This document shows positions 48,358 through 59,233 of a stretch of 64,000 bases of DNA, piece after piece. The DNA is taken from contig NC_134934.1 in the NCBI RefSeq assembly GCF_051020765.1, positions 12,786,001 through 12,850,000 on the forward strand. The letters are read 5' to 3'. Each line of letters opens with the position of its first letter. Position 1 is the stretch's first letter. The notes below the pieces were generated by a model. That model saw nothing but the letters and a program-made list of their open reading frames with translations, was not told the origin of the DNA and made no database searches. The DNA is from Lasioglossum baleicum (taxonomy: Eukaryota; Arthropoda; Insecta; Hymenoptera; Halictidae). The position numbers and the translations under genes were made by a program.

Positions 48358-50306
48358 TACATTTTATTTGTCTAAGCGTAATATTTTTATTGCCGAAATT
48401 GATCAAAACGGTTCAGGGACAGTCTAGTGACCTCGATGTGAGATTTCACGGAAAACTAGCCGGTCCCTTGGAAGATCGACGGGATTATTCAAATCGTAGC
48501 CGATTTCGGCAGTGCCATTACTTATCTAGTCGAGCTCATTTACAACTCACGTTAATTTCGTAAAACCGGGACGCTCACCAGTGGCTTGCGCAAGGCAAGG
48601 TTGACACGGCGAACCAGACCGAGAATAAAGATAAGAGAAAAAGAAGAAGACGCAAAAGAGGAGCAGATCGGAGCGGAGACGCGCTAGCTGGAATACCAAC
48701 GCCGACGCTGTCTACGCGTCCGCTTCTCTCGGATGACATCACTCGCTCCGTGACCGAGTTCGTTTGATTTAAACGCGGGTTCGACGCTCCGAGTGGGTAG
48801 TCGTTTGAAATATCACGTAACCCGCATATTGCATTCCGCGACGCGAATTATTGCGCGGCGAGTATATCGATCAGCGGCGCCCGGTTTCGCGCGGAAACGC
48901 GGTGAACCGCCGATCGTCCCAGGACCTTTATCAGTCGGCATGCGGCGAGCCAAGTTAGAAAAACGCATAATAAATGGCGAACTAGAGAAATTAATATCGA
49001 GCGGGAGGAAAAGTTACTCCGCACCCGTCGACATGGAAACACGGAATCGTAAAATTATTCATGAACTATCGACGAAGTTCAGTGTTCATCGACAGACTGA
49101 TTTTGTGCCGTTTATATCGTAATTAGATGAAACATAAAACAGTAATAAATCCATTAGAAGAATTGAATAAATGACTTTCGACTAAGCGGACTGCACTAAA
49201 CAGACGAATGTCCCCAAAGTGAAATGAATAGCCACCCTCGTGGCTGGAAGTTCCTCAAGCAGCCGTCTACTCTCGTTCACGGTCATGAGAATAAATTGGC
49301 GACACGTTTCGCGGTTCCCGCCGCCATGCCATGCAGTTCCCCTATGTAACACCGTCAGGGGAAAAGGGATTACGGTCTTAGGGTGAAAGAGAACGGGGCG
49401 AGGGTTGGTTGGTCAATGCCGCGACACGTTCCGTGCTCCGGGGCCCTCGTACAATCGTGAATCCAAACGAACGGCTTTTGAAATCGGATCCGCCAGATAT
49501 TTCTCGACCCGGGGCCCGGGCTATGGCCCCGTGCAGGGGAGAAGGACGAAAGCCCATCGTCTCAGTTACAATTTGTGTTCGCACTTAAAAGAAACATTAC
49601 CTGGTGGGACCGGGTCGAGGATAGCGCGGACGCCTCGTGTGTGGTCCTACATAACGCCCTCGACCGTATCTCGAATCGTTCGTTACCGATTCGATTGGAG
49701 TCGTTCGAGCCACCTTTCCGCCACGGGGGAGACGATCAGAAGTGCCACTTAAAAGTAGACTTCCCCCCTCCGTACCCTTTAATTTCCTCGGTCGGGACCG
49801 TGCGACTTCGGGTCCACGATTCATCGCGCTCGATTCTTCTCGAAGATCGGACGAAAATCGCTACTTGCAATCTTGTAAGCCAAAATTCGCTCATTCACAT
49901 TGGGTCCATTCTGACGCGAGTGCTGAACGAATTTCTGACCGTTGCAATTTTTTTTTATTAATTAACCTTTCGCACTTATCTTAATCTTACTGTTTCACCG
50001 TGGGTCAAACAGTACCGAAGAATGAGTGGCACAACTGTAATAAGTAAAAAAGGTAAATAATTAGTAGACACGCTGGCTGAGTCCGATATAATTGCTTCGC
50101 TGCGGATGTTTATGAATTTATAGCATTTCTTGCCGCGCGACTGGACGCAATAAAATGATTTCAATAACTTTTAGTATCGCATATTACACTTTTATGAACA
50201 GAATAAAATTAGCACAGAAGATAAAATTATTTTTGCTCCACTATTTTCGACGTGAATGAGTTCGCATAAACGTCCACGGTAGTACTGATACTGTTATTCG
50301 GCCGAA
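48358..50306. other. No recognisable gene
   Basis: Overlapping frames at 48793-49122 and 49378-49984 occur on both strands in CpG-rich DNA. None carries a recognisable domain. Confidence 0.5.
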
Positions 50307-50314
50307 CAGCTCAT

Positions 50315-50574
50315 TAGGGGTGTGCGAGTACCCGTTATTTACGAGCTGAGCTAAACTCGATTCGATTGCTCGAGCCGAGTCGAGCATTTGATTTGTCCGA
50401 GCTACTTGAACTCGTCGAACTGTTCGAAAAAAATGCGAGCTACTTGAAGAAATCAAACGGCTCGAATATTCGAGCCCTCGTAAAACTTCGATTACTCGAT
50501 TATTATACGATTATTATTGATTGCTCGACTCGAAATTCGAGTACTCGAATATATCAAGTACTCGCACACACCTA
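50315..50574 (+). mobile_element. hAT-like MITE 'TAGGGGTGTGCGA', copy 2 (260 bp)
   Basis: The ends are TAGGGGTGTGCGAG at 50315 and TAGGTGTGTGCGAG (minus strand) at 50574. They are flanked by a perfect 8-bp duplication, CAGCTCAT (50307-50314 and 50575-50582). The first 165 bases match the minus strand of the element at 29537-30046 at roughly 95%, and the other end matches as well, so this copy is an internally deleted sibling. The content is CTCGA-rich and foldback-prone, with no coding capacity. Confidence 0.9.
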
Positions 50575-50582
50575 CAGCTCAT

Positions 50583-51764
50583 CAATCGGAGTAGAAGAAA
50601 AGATTGTTAACTTTTTAAACGGTATCTCGCCAACACTTCATTTTATCAAGCCATTCAAATGCACGAGTGAAGAGGATCGAAAAAGTAATAACGAATTAGA
50701 ATTCAGTTTCTATCCTATCCTATAAATTGCTTCGATTTTATGGAACGTATGAATGGATCCTGCTTCGATATAGAACGTACGTACATTTTATAACCCGAGT
50801 GCAATTGAATTAGTTATTACTTACGGACGACAGTCTATAATTGACAGGCTAGAGTCTTTTTCCGCTAATGAAACTCCCGTTAATGAAAACAAACAGGATC
50901 CCTCGGAACGCATTCCTGCAACTGAGATCCCAGAGCCGCTTATTACAATTTTTATTACAATTACCTGACTCTGAGTGGAATCGTATATCAGACAAGAGAT
51001 CAGCTACCGCGGGTATGTATTTCGCCCGGGGGAATCACTTTCGCCAAGAAACAATCACCGGCGGATACTTCGGTCCGAAACTTTACGATGCTTCTTTTAA
51101 AAAATGTATCTCCCTCGGAGTAGCTTCCGGAGCCAAGCAATCGGCGCTCGAGGCGACGATGCACGCTGCATCAATTCGCCGGGAGTACATTCAATATTAA
51201 GTTTCAGTTATCAGAAGCGAAATAACGAACCCTAAGTACCCGACACTCGAACGGTTAAGATTAAACCCGCGTCGCCGGATTAAATGGAGGCGAAGAGGAG
51301 AGTCAGATCCGGCGACCGTGTAATCGAAACGTAATCGGGACCGCGGTTTAATCCGCGAATTATTGTGCCCGCTCCGGTCGGCTTTCGGGAGTCGTTAAGA
51401 GATCCAGACGCTCTCGGCCAGAGGTCGAAAACCGTGTAAAAAACTGTAATCAATTTACACAAAAAATTCATATCCTCGACAGTTTTATCCTAATTCTTTA
51501 AACAGCACAAGATTCACATTTTCCATTCCTCTTACATTTCAGTCCACAAAGAGTTAAATTATGATAATTAGATTGAAGATCTTTATTCAAGGATCATAGA
51601 AAAAAAATGTCACAAAACTTATTCTAAATGATAAAAAATTGGCTTTCGTTTTCTTTGAAAGAACGAAATGATTTTCCAGACGACCTAATAATTTTATGCC
51701 TCAATCATTCTAGCAAATCGAAAGGAATGCATCTTCTTTTAATTTTTACCCGTTGCTTTAAATG
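50583..51764. other. No recognisable gene
   Basis: Short frames only, none with a recognisable domain. The composition changes from AT-rich to CpG-rich and back. Confidence 0.5.
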
Positions 51765-51815
51765 GCAGCTGTACAATCTTGACATAAATGCACGAAATCC
51801 GCAGTCCACTGACGA
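51765..51815 (-). repeat. Dispersed palindromic repeat, single arm (copy C)
   Basis: On the minus strand this reads GTCAGTGGACTGCGGATTTC followed by GTGCATTTATGTC. That matches the arm core (GTAGACTGCGGATTTTATGC, then ATTTATGAC) of copy B at 25.25 kb. Only one arm is recognisable here. It lies next to copy 2 of the GAGCTAGAGACTTGAAA repeat. Confidence 0.5.
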
Positions 51816-51879
51816 TTAACGTTGGAATTAAATATGTTAGAAAGATTTGCAGCTGAACTGCAAGAATATTTCCTTTTTT

Positions 51880-51985
51880 ACCACGCTTATATTAGCTTGC
51901 CGTGTCGTTGTTGTATGCGTCAAATCTTGTAATCGAATTTTAAACACTTCCCGATGAGCTAGAGACTTGAAACGTTAAACATAGC
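51880..51985 (+). repeat. Dispersed repeat 'GAGCTAGAGACTTGAAA', copy 2
   Basis: This matches 26575-26720 in order and orientation, ending in GATGAGCTAGAGACTTGAAA (51954-51973). The motif CCACGCTTATATTA at 51886 is found inverted (TAATATAAGCGTGG) at about 52125-52138. The element may therefore be bounded by inverted repeats and extend to about 52140. Confidence 0.6.
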
Positions 51986-54900
51986 TCAGAACTGGATGAC
52001 AATGCAATATTGAAAAACAAATTGAAAAAAGACTGTGCGTCTAGGAGAAAAAAATCTAAATATTAACCGTCACACCTCGCCGCGCTACACTCGGTGGACG
52101 CGCGACTTCTTTTTAGTGCATTTTAATATAAGCGTGGTTTTTAAAAACTTTTCTTATATATTTTTTTTTGTCCACGTTTTCGGGCAAATTGATGTATTCT
52201 TCACCGTGGAGCAGGCACACGAACGATTATGCATACAGGCGAGCCTCTCGGAAGCAAGCGTCGCGAGTGTCACGCGAGGCTTCATTTCCACGCGGGTTCG
52301 CAATTATGATTGTGCCGGTGTTACGCCACGTGGCACTTTCGCACGCCACGCCTTCGGCGAGCTCGCGCGGGCGCACAGGTCGCGTGCCAATTATAGGAAA
52401 AGCGACTTTTTCACTCGCGCGATTGCAGCGAATTCCTGCGCGACCCGACGTGTCAAGGTGCGTTCGTCACACGCGAAAACAAGTTTCGACGGGCGTTCCT
52501 TTTTTTTCCTGAACTCATTCGGTTTCATTCCTTTTCCCAGGCCGGAGAAAAACGCACGCTTCAATCCTTATCGATGCTGTCGAATTCGTCAGATCGTTTC
52601 TTCCTATTTCGTTGGATAGACGACGGCGCAGAGTTCGATGAAAACCACAAGTGCCACATAATTTTTGCACGATACTAAATAGTTGATGCATTATGTATAA
52701 CAGGAAACAAAAAGGCTGATTTCTCAGCCAAAGAAGCTACAGAATCAGGAATCGAATGAGAATGAGAATATCAACTGTATATTTTTTCCAATTTCTCTTT
52801 AACTCCTCTATAACTTAATATACAAATATATACTTCATTACGAATTGGAAAGTGTTATACTAATGTATGCTATATAAACCAAAAACATGGTTTACGGCAT
52901 CAATAAATAAATAAACAAATACATAGTTGATGCATTAAGGTATCGGTCTTAGAGATTTCCACGGAGATACTTTGGGTCCCAGAAATGTCGTAACGAGTGC
53001 GGGAGTAAAGGGGCAGCTTTCGGCCGGGTCAGGGGCGACCCACGCGCCGCAGAGGGCGCCAGGATCCTGTCCACGCCGTCCCCGATACGGTTCCAAATAA
53101 TCTCGGCAATTGATCGGCGAGTCCCGAGCGATTAAACCGCGTGTTTTAATGCTGCCCGGCGGCGAACGTCGCTTTCATAACTTAAAACGCCGACCCGGGG
53201 GCCTTCCACATTTTATGATAATGGCCCCCGGTAAATTATCGCCGTGCGAGAAATGAATTTTCAGAAGCGATCGGGCTTAAAGTACGCCGGAGCTCGCACA
53301 GCTCGTAGGCCCATGGCAACGGTCGCAAAACCGGCGCCCCTTGGATGTCGTTAAAAAGGGGACCGCTCTAACGTCACGACGTCTCGCGACGTCCACCGGG
53401 GTCATTCCCGGGGATCACGGGAAAAATGTCGCAGGTGTTATCAGCGATCGCCTCGTAAACTTTTACGTTTCTTTTAAAGCGAAACTTTCGAATTTCTATC
53501 CTCGGGTGGGGGACGCGCGGGGGCAGTTGCTACTTTCGCCCAGGATGCCTCGGTAACCGACATAAAGTCGCCCGAACGAATAGCTATTGAGAAACAATTC
53601 GATACGCGCCGACAATGAGAATAAAGTCGAAGGAAACGGACGTATTTCATTCCTCGTGCACGCGCGATGTACAGCCAAGCCTGGATTGGAAATCATCCCG
53701 CGTGCCGTTAAGTATCCCTCGTTAATTCGGCAAGTATAATACACCGATTAATATGTCTACCGGTCTTAACATCCTCGTAAATTTTCAATATGGTTATAAT
53801 TTTCGAGGTTTACGCTGCTGCGTACGGTTTAATACGATGGTAATTATGATAAGGCGTTGTAAATTATGCCTGGTCGCCTCGTTACCGAGAACTGTCCGCG
53901 GATTGTTACAATTGCCTTCAATGTTGCTCTTTTAACGATTTCAGAAATTTATTGAGAACTTTTATGGCCCGTGATGTTTGTTATACTCTTCGGTCGCAGA
54001 AACGTCCTTCTGCGTTTCAACTTGGTCTTTCAGTCGTACGAGAAAGCTACACTTTATATGGAAATCGGATTTCCTTCGAGGAGAAGGGGAAATTCTGGGA
54101 GAAAAATCTCGAATACTGCGGACTCTTGTGCAACATCATAATTGTCTACATCAATTGCAATATACGGGAGGTGCGTAGACACCTGTTTGCTTTCGAAGTA
54201 ATTTTACCGGGTTGAAAATAGTACAACAATCTTCTGAAATTGCTATAATTCAATCGAGGTCCCAGCTTTCAAAACGTAGAAGTGATAATTCCAACATTAA
54301 AAAACCTTGCAATATTTCCCCGCTCTTGACACAAGTTTCTACAGCTTCCTAATTCCTATCCGCCGATTCTGCTCAAGCAAAGTCGCAGAATTTATTAGCC
54401 GTTCGCGGCATTAGCTGTTACGAGACCTGCGCGGTTGCCGGGGTAACTCGGATAGATCCTCGTCGTAAAATGGTAATATTTATCCGATTTCGATTCGTCA
54501 ATAGTTTAAAGGTATGCTATTACGTCGGTCGGCTGCACCTTGTGAACGGAGCCAAGGGCTAGGTCTCGAGCATTTAATCGCGCACCTTATGTGGACCACA
54601 CCGAAGGCGATACGACCCGGAGGATATCATCGAGCCGCGTTATCGCGACCTATTAGACACGCTTGTAGTCTTACGACCTGTCGTAACCGAGGCCACTACG
54701 TCGCTTTACCAGTTCTCGACTTACACGAAAGAGGGCCCCGGGTCGGGGGTCAGTTCTTCAACGGCGGCGGGACTACCGGTAACCAGAAGATCCACAACGA
54801 GTAGGCGACTCGTCAGGTGTCCTTGACCGCTGATCGAGACATCGACGAGTCGCGCGAGCCGGCCTCCGCGAATAATCAAACGGGTCTTCTAGTTTTTCAC

Positions 54901-55997
54901 TTCCGAAAAATCGATTTCTCTTGCATTCCCATTAAGTATAACTGTTGCAAAATATTTGTGCAAAAGGATTTTCGACAACTCGCATCTCGTATGATTTATA
55001 GTTAAATGTTATGAATTCTAATTCTTTAAGATCGGTGGTTGAGATCTGTAATCTTGGCAAACGAGTGTACACGCCTCCGCAAATTGTTCTCACAAGAAAA
55101 TGTCCTCGCTAATGTGTTTGCACCATAACTCTGAGTCCAAACAGACCGAAGTCGCAGCATCCGAATGTTAATCGATGTCTATCTTGGTCCGCGTTTCGTC
55201 AATACCGGAGTTTCATCACCTCCGAACATTCTATCCGCGTACTAATCAACGATTTTACGAGCGTAAAACTGGTCGGAGCCGCAGAAATTCTTACAGAGAC
55301 CGGAAGATCGTTGAACAATCCATCGAGAATATAAATCTTCTCGTTCTTCGAAACGCAGCGGGAAAAAACTCTGCTAATAGTTTCTTGAAATTCAGTATTT
55401 GGTTTCGAAAAAGATTAAAAACCATTATCGAGAACGTTCGTTATCGTGTCGATGTTCTCTGACAGCGTCGTTTCGATTACGATTGAAAAAGTTCCGTGCG
55501 AGTATCGTATAAATTTGTCGGAATTAAAATTCCACGGATGTTCCACGTGTCTGGCGGATCGATGAAAAACTATGATCATTTTCCATGGGTCTATGGAGGA
55601 GCGGATCGAGAAACGGACGTTTTTCTATGGAAATAATCCCACGGCCAGGTCGTTGATTCTTGTTGCTCGAAAATCCGGGCAAGGCTTCTCTCTCTGCGCA
55701 GAGGTCTTCAGATGCGTTGACCTCGGGGAGACCATTAAATGATGAATATTACCGGCAATTACGAGTATCCCAGTCATTGTGCGTGCGAATCGGCCGCGGC
55801 TGAGCCGCGTGTTCGGCCGTTATCGTGCACACGCATACGCGCACCCATACGGGGTGAGAGTGCGGATTGAAAAAAAGAAAAGACAACCGGTTGTGCTATG
55901 CGCACGGGATCATAGAGCCCCACTCTCGAAAGCGACCTCTTCGCGGCTACGCCGCGCCGCGGGAAGATGACATCGGGGTTCTCAACCTGTGCTGGAA
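51986..55997. other. No recognisable gene
   Basis: The frame of 194 codons at 52035-52619 and others near 54.5 and 55.2 kb show no domain and no splice-bounded conserved block. AT-rich at 52.65-52.93 kb, CpG-rich at 52.95-53.7 kb. Confidence 0.5.
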
Positions 55998-56092
55998 TTA
56001 CTTTGGTCAGCGTACATCATTTTCCCAGGTCCGCCCAATTTTATTCGCTACGAACTCCTACCGTCGAAAAAGTAACAGGTGAGTTTGTTTAA
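55998..56092 (+). repeat. Direct repeat ending in a donor-like site, copy 1
   Basis: This matches 56267-56355 in order: TTTGGTCAG, CATTTTCCCA, CCAATTTTATTC, then the exact GTAACAGGTGAGTTTGTTTA. The last part contains CAGGTGAGT, a perfect consensus donor splice site. Short frames read similarly in both copies (TSFSQ, HPILF/RPILF) but stop soon after. It may be a decayed repeated exon end or a simple tandem duplication. Confidence 0.6.
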
Positions 56093-56127
56093 CCTTCTCT
56101 CTGTGTACTGCTATTCTAATGTTAACG

Positions 56128-56153
56128 TACAGGGGGTAATTGAACCCCCTGTA
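56128..56153. repeat. Perfect 10-bp hairpin
   Basis: TACAGGGGGT and ACCCCCTGTA flank a 6-base loop, AATTGA. The hairpin lies between the two direct repeats at 56.0 and 56.3 kb. Confidence 0.8.
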
Positions 56154-56266
56154 TTTCAAAAAATTTTAAACATATCTCAGATAGCATTCCTAGAAAATTT
56201 TTGGAAATGCATTTGCGAAGCACACTTCATATCTTCTCGCCTCAAAATCTTCTGCAGTTCGGAGTG

Positions 56267-56355
56267 TGATTTTGGTCAGTTTACGTCATTTTCCCAATTC
56301 CATCCAATTTTATTCTGTATCCTACATTACAAATCGTAACAGGTGAGTTTGTTTA
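56267..56355 (+). repeat. Direct repeat ending in a donor-like site, copy 2
   Basis: This is the second copy, 270 bases after the first. GTAACAGGTGAGTTTGTTTA (about 56337-56355) is identical to copy 1, while the body has many substitutions. The identical donor-like end is better preserved than the rest. Confidence 0.6.
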
Positions 56356-57548
56356 AACGAAAGTGGGCATTTTCGGTCCATAGAAAATAAGCCATATCTT
56401 TTTTTCTCAAAATCCACTGATCCCGAAAATGATTGAAAAACCAAATCCTGCACGAGATCAGTGAACAACCCGCCATCGAACGTAGCAGTAACATAAACCT
56501 AGTGGACGAGTATGAGCCAGGAACTTGGATGAAGTCTGACATCAGGATCGTCGAGCCGCAGGTAGTAATAAAAGCGATCGGTGGAGTGGAATCGTCGGAT
56601 CGATCAGCGTGCACGACTCACGCAACGCAATGACAGAACCGTACGGCGATCTTTCAGCGGCCGGTCGATCGCGGGGTCGCATTAGGACGGCACGGCGCGC
56701 CGCGGCGGTGGCTATAATTTTCTCCTGAACCACTTCCTCTAATTAATGCGCCGTTTCTCTCGCGTTAATCGTGTTCCCCTCGCAGTGGCAACGGTTCATC
56801 GCGATGTCTCCGGTAGACATGGTTCGTCGAGGGACACGAGCAGCCGCTGCGCTGAGCCGAGGGCAACAGAGACGATCCGGGGAAAGAAGCCGCTCGAAAG
56901 AAAGACGGAAAGAGAGGACACGATTGAACCGAGAGAAAGAGAGGAGGGAGAGAGAGAAAGAGAGAAAAAAGTATCCCGCGTCTCAGAGCTTTGAAACCGT
57001 TCAGGCTCGCGAACAGAAAGACTACGGCCGAGCAGAATCGTCGACAAGCTCCCCTCTGACCCGACGGCGATGGCAAACGATCGGCGCGCAAGAAGCGGAG
57101 CCTGATTTATGGGCCGGTCGCGAGGGCTGCGTCTCCTCGCGAAGTCAGCCCGTTCTGTACTTGCACGGTACCTGCATATACGTGTGTACACTCGGTCTCG
57201 TTCTATCTGTCCTCTCTCTCTCTGTTTCTCTTCCTCTTCCAGAGCCTCTGTGTTTAACACGAATAACACGTACGTGTAGAGGCGCACATGGTACGTGTAT
57301 ACAGGCATTCGCATAAGGCAAGATCTCCTTCCGGCCGGCGCGCGGAGCTATCTCGATCCGCGGGGGAAAGCTTCGCGGACTCCGCAAAACGCGACTCCGA
57401 GCCTCGAGACTCGCTTGTCGTCCGCGATATCGTCGTTACTCGCGTGCGATTGCTTCCGAGAGAGCCGAAGCAACCATCCCATACCATCCTGGTACGTGGC
57501 TTCGACACACAGACCGACCTACCGATCGATCCGGCCTCCCAGCCGACC
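56356..57548. other. No recognisable gene; purine-rich simple sequence
   Basis: A GA-rich simple-sequence run covers about 56925-56975. Frames of up to 181 codons on both strands across it are arginine/glutamate or serine/leucine-rich by composition. They are not considered genes. Confidence 0.5.
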
Positions 57549-57725
57549 GATCGATCGCGTGCGACGCGACGAATCGATTCCACCCGGACGAAAACAACAC
57601 GCGCGCGCGCGCGCTCCCGGTTTCACCGTTCATCAGCGCGCTTTTTCTTGCCGAGGATTTCTCTCTTTTTCCGAAGATCCTCCGCGTTGCGAAACCCGCT
57701 TCCGCTTCGCTCCGCGAGGATCGTG
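57549..57725 (+). repeat. Non-coding duplication, copy 1
   Basis: The first 32 bases, starting GATCGATCGCGTGCGACGCG, are identical to 58097-58128. Further downstream TTTTTCTTGCCGAGGATTTC, CTCTTTTT and TCCGCGAGGATCG match the second copy. An alternating CG run (57599-57615) is present only in this copy. Confidence 0.75.
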
Positions 57726-58096
57726 ATGATATACTATAATAGTCCCAATTTGGAATTCAGTTTTTTTATAATGAACGTTTCGGACATAAGATGTCAAACA
57801 TCTCTTGAAGTATTGATACTTCAATGACCTCGGGCTAGTACTTTTATACGCAGGATAACAGAAGGAATTGGTTGGTTTAACAAAAGAAATTGGGTTACGT
57901 TAGGACGTTCTCTCTATTTTTCATTGGAAAATAGCAGTAACCAGTCCCAGTTCCCAGAATCATCCTGTATACCAAGTATTCTCCTTTCGAAGTAGTCTTC
58001 ATGACTTCTTCGGCAGAGAAAGCGTCGAGGCAGACCCAAATGACTAAAAATTGCAGGATCTGTCGCAAGGCTGGCAGCAACCCCGATGGATGGTTC

Positions 58097-58230
58097 GATC
58101 GATCGCGTGCGACGCGACGAATCGATTCTACTAGAGGAAAACAAGTGGTGGTTTTTCTTACCGAGGATTTCTCTCTTTTTTCGCGGATTCTGCGAGAGAC
58201 GTCCTCTTTGTTCCGTTCCGCGAGGATCGC
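58097..58230 (+). repeat. Non-coding duplication, copy 2
   Basis: This second copy, about 548 bases downstream of the first, is shortened where copy 1 carries the CG run. The stretch between the copies (57726-58096) is AT-richer and unrelated, which could reflect an insertion into one copy's flank or a dispersed duplication. Confidence 0.75.
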
Positions 58231-58869
58231 GAGGGGTCGAATCGAATCGGATCGCGACGCGACGTCCTCTCGATCTCTCTTCTGCCGTTCGATCTCCTCA
58301 CTGTTACTCTCTCTTGCTCTCCTTCTCTGTCTGGCTCTGTCTGTTTGTTCGTCTTTGTCCGGTTCATTCTATGTTCCGTCCGCCCGGTCTCTAGGCTCGC
58401 CGGTAGCCGGCAACGTTTACATTAATGTATGAGGGCAATCGTAAAGCTCGATGTGTACATACGTCTCGATCGGGTCCCCGGCAGCCTCAGAGATTTTCTC
58501 GTGCGGCCAACGGACAAAAAAAGCACACGACATGCCGCGACGACGTGTACCCGATCTAATGCACTCGCCTATCCGTCCGGCGAGGGACGCGCGGACGGCC
58601 CACCGGTGCGCCGAGAGACGCTCCTCTCTCGCACGACGGACCGCGGCATTATAATGTGAAATCGTGACGGCAGACCGACTGCCTAGCCGGCCGTCGCTGA
58701 TTGTCCGTTTCATTATGCTGATCGCGGTTTCGTCGGTTTCGAGCAATTAACATACACGCCGGACGACCGACCGCTTCTGCGTTCGAGCGCTTCCGATACT
58801 GTGCGAGGATCGTCAACCTGCATCACACTTTGCGGTGTGATTAGCACTACAACTCGACACGGAATGCTT
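58231..58869. other. No recognisable gene
   Basis: A CpG-rich stretch with a CT-rich run near 58310-58350. Short frames on both strands have no recognisable domain. Confidence 0.5.
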
Positions 58870-58902
58870 TTATTAGACTGGAGGTTTTATGCATTTATGA
58901 CG
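58870..58902 (+). repeat. Dispersed palindromic repeat, single arm (copy D)
   Basis: TATTAGACTGGAGGTTTTAT followed by GCATTTATGACG matches the arm of copy B (GTAGACTGCGGATTTTATGC, ATTTATGACG) with few changes. No second arm is seen nearby. Confidence 0.45.
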
Positions 58903-58946
58903 AGAATTAGTTGGCGCGATTCAAACCACTAGAACCAACGAATTAC

Positions 58947-59233
58947 TTAACACTTCAACCACCGAATCTGTCAAAATGGTGAATTTCGGATTTTTTATTT
59001 TGTAATTGTCGAGACTCTAATGTTTTTGTGGACACTTGCTGGATACCCAAAAATAATTCTGCAATGTTTAAATAAATGCAGTCTTGTTAGTTTCAAAAGA
59101 TTGGTTGTTCTGGTGTGCTCAGCCTTATCGACAAACAATTTGACCGACACTTGGTGTCGATGAAATTGTGTCAGGGTAATCCATGATGCTGAAACAGAAA
59201 GTACCCTTATTTTTATCCCTGCGATGGGATTAA
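58947..59233. mobile_element. Possible piggyBac-like TTAA element
   Basis: TTAA at 58947-58950 and 59230-59233 bracket 279 bases. The right end on the minus strand, TTAATCCCATCGCAGGGATA, resembles the left end of the 25.5-kb element (TTAACCCCATCGCGATGAAG). The left end, CACTTCAACCACCG, does not clearly mirror it. This call is tentative. Confidence 0.3.

Noticed and set aside
52035..52619. Plus-strand frame of 194 codons
   Set aside because: It switches composition midway from AT-rich to CpG-rich DNA and has no domain.
56771..57316. Frames of up to 181 codons on both strands
   Set aside because: They run through GA/CT simple sequence and have no domain.
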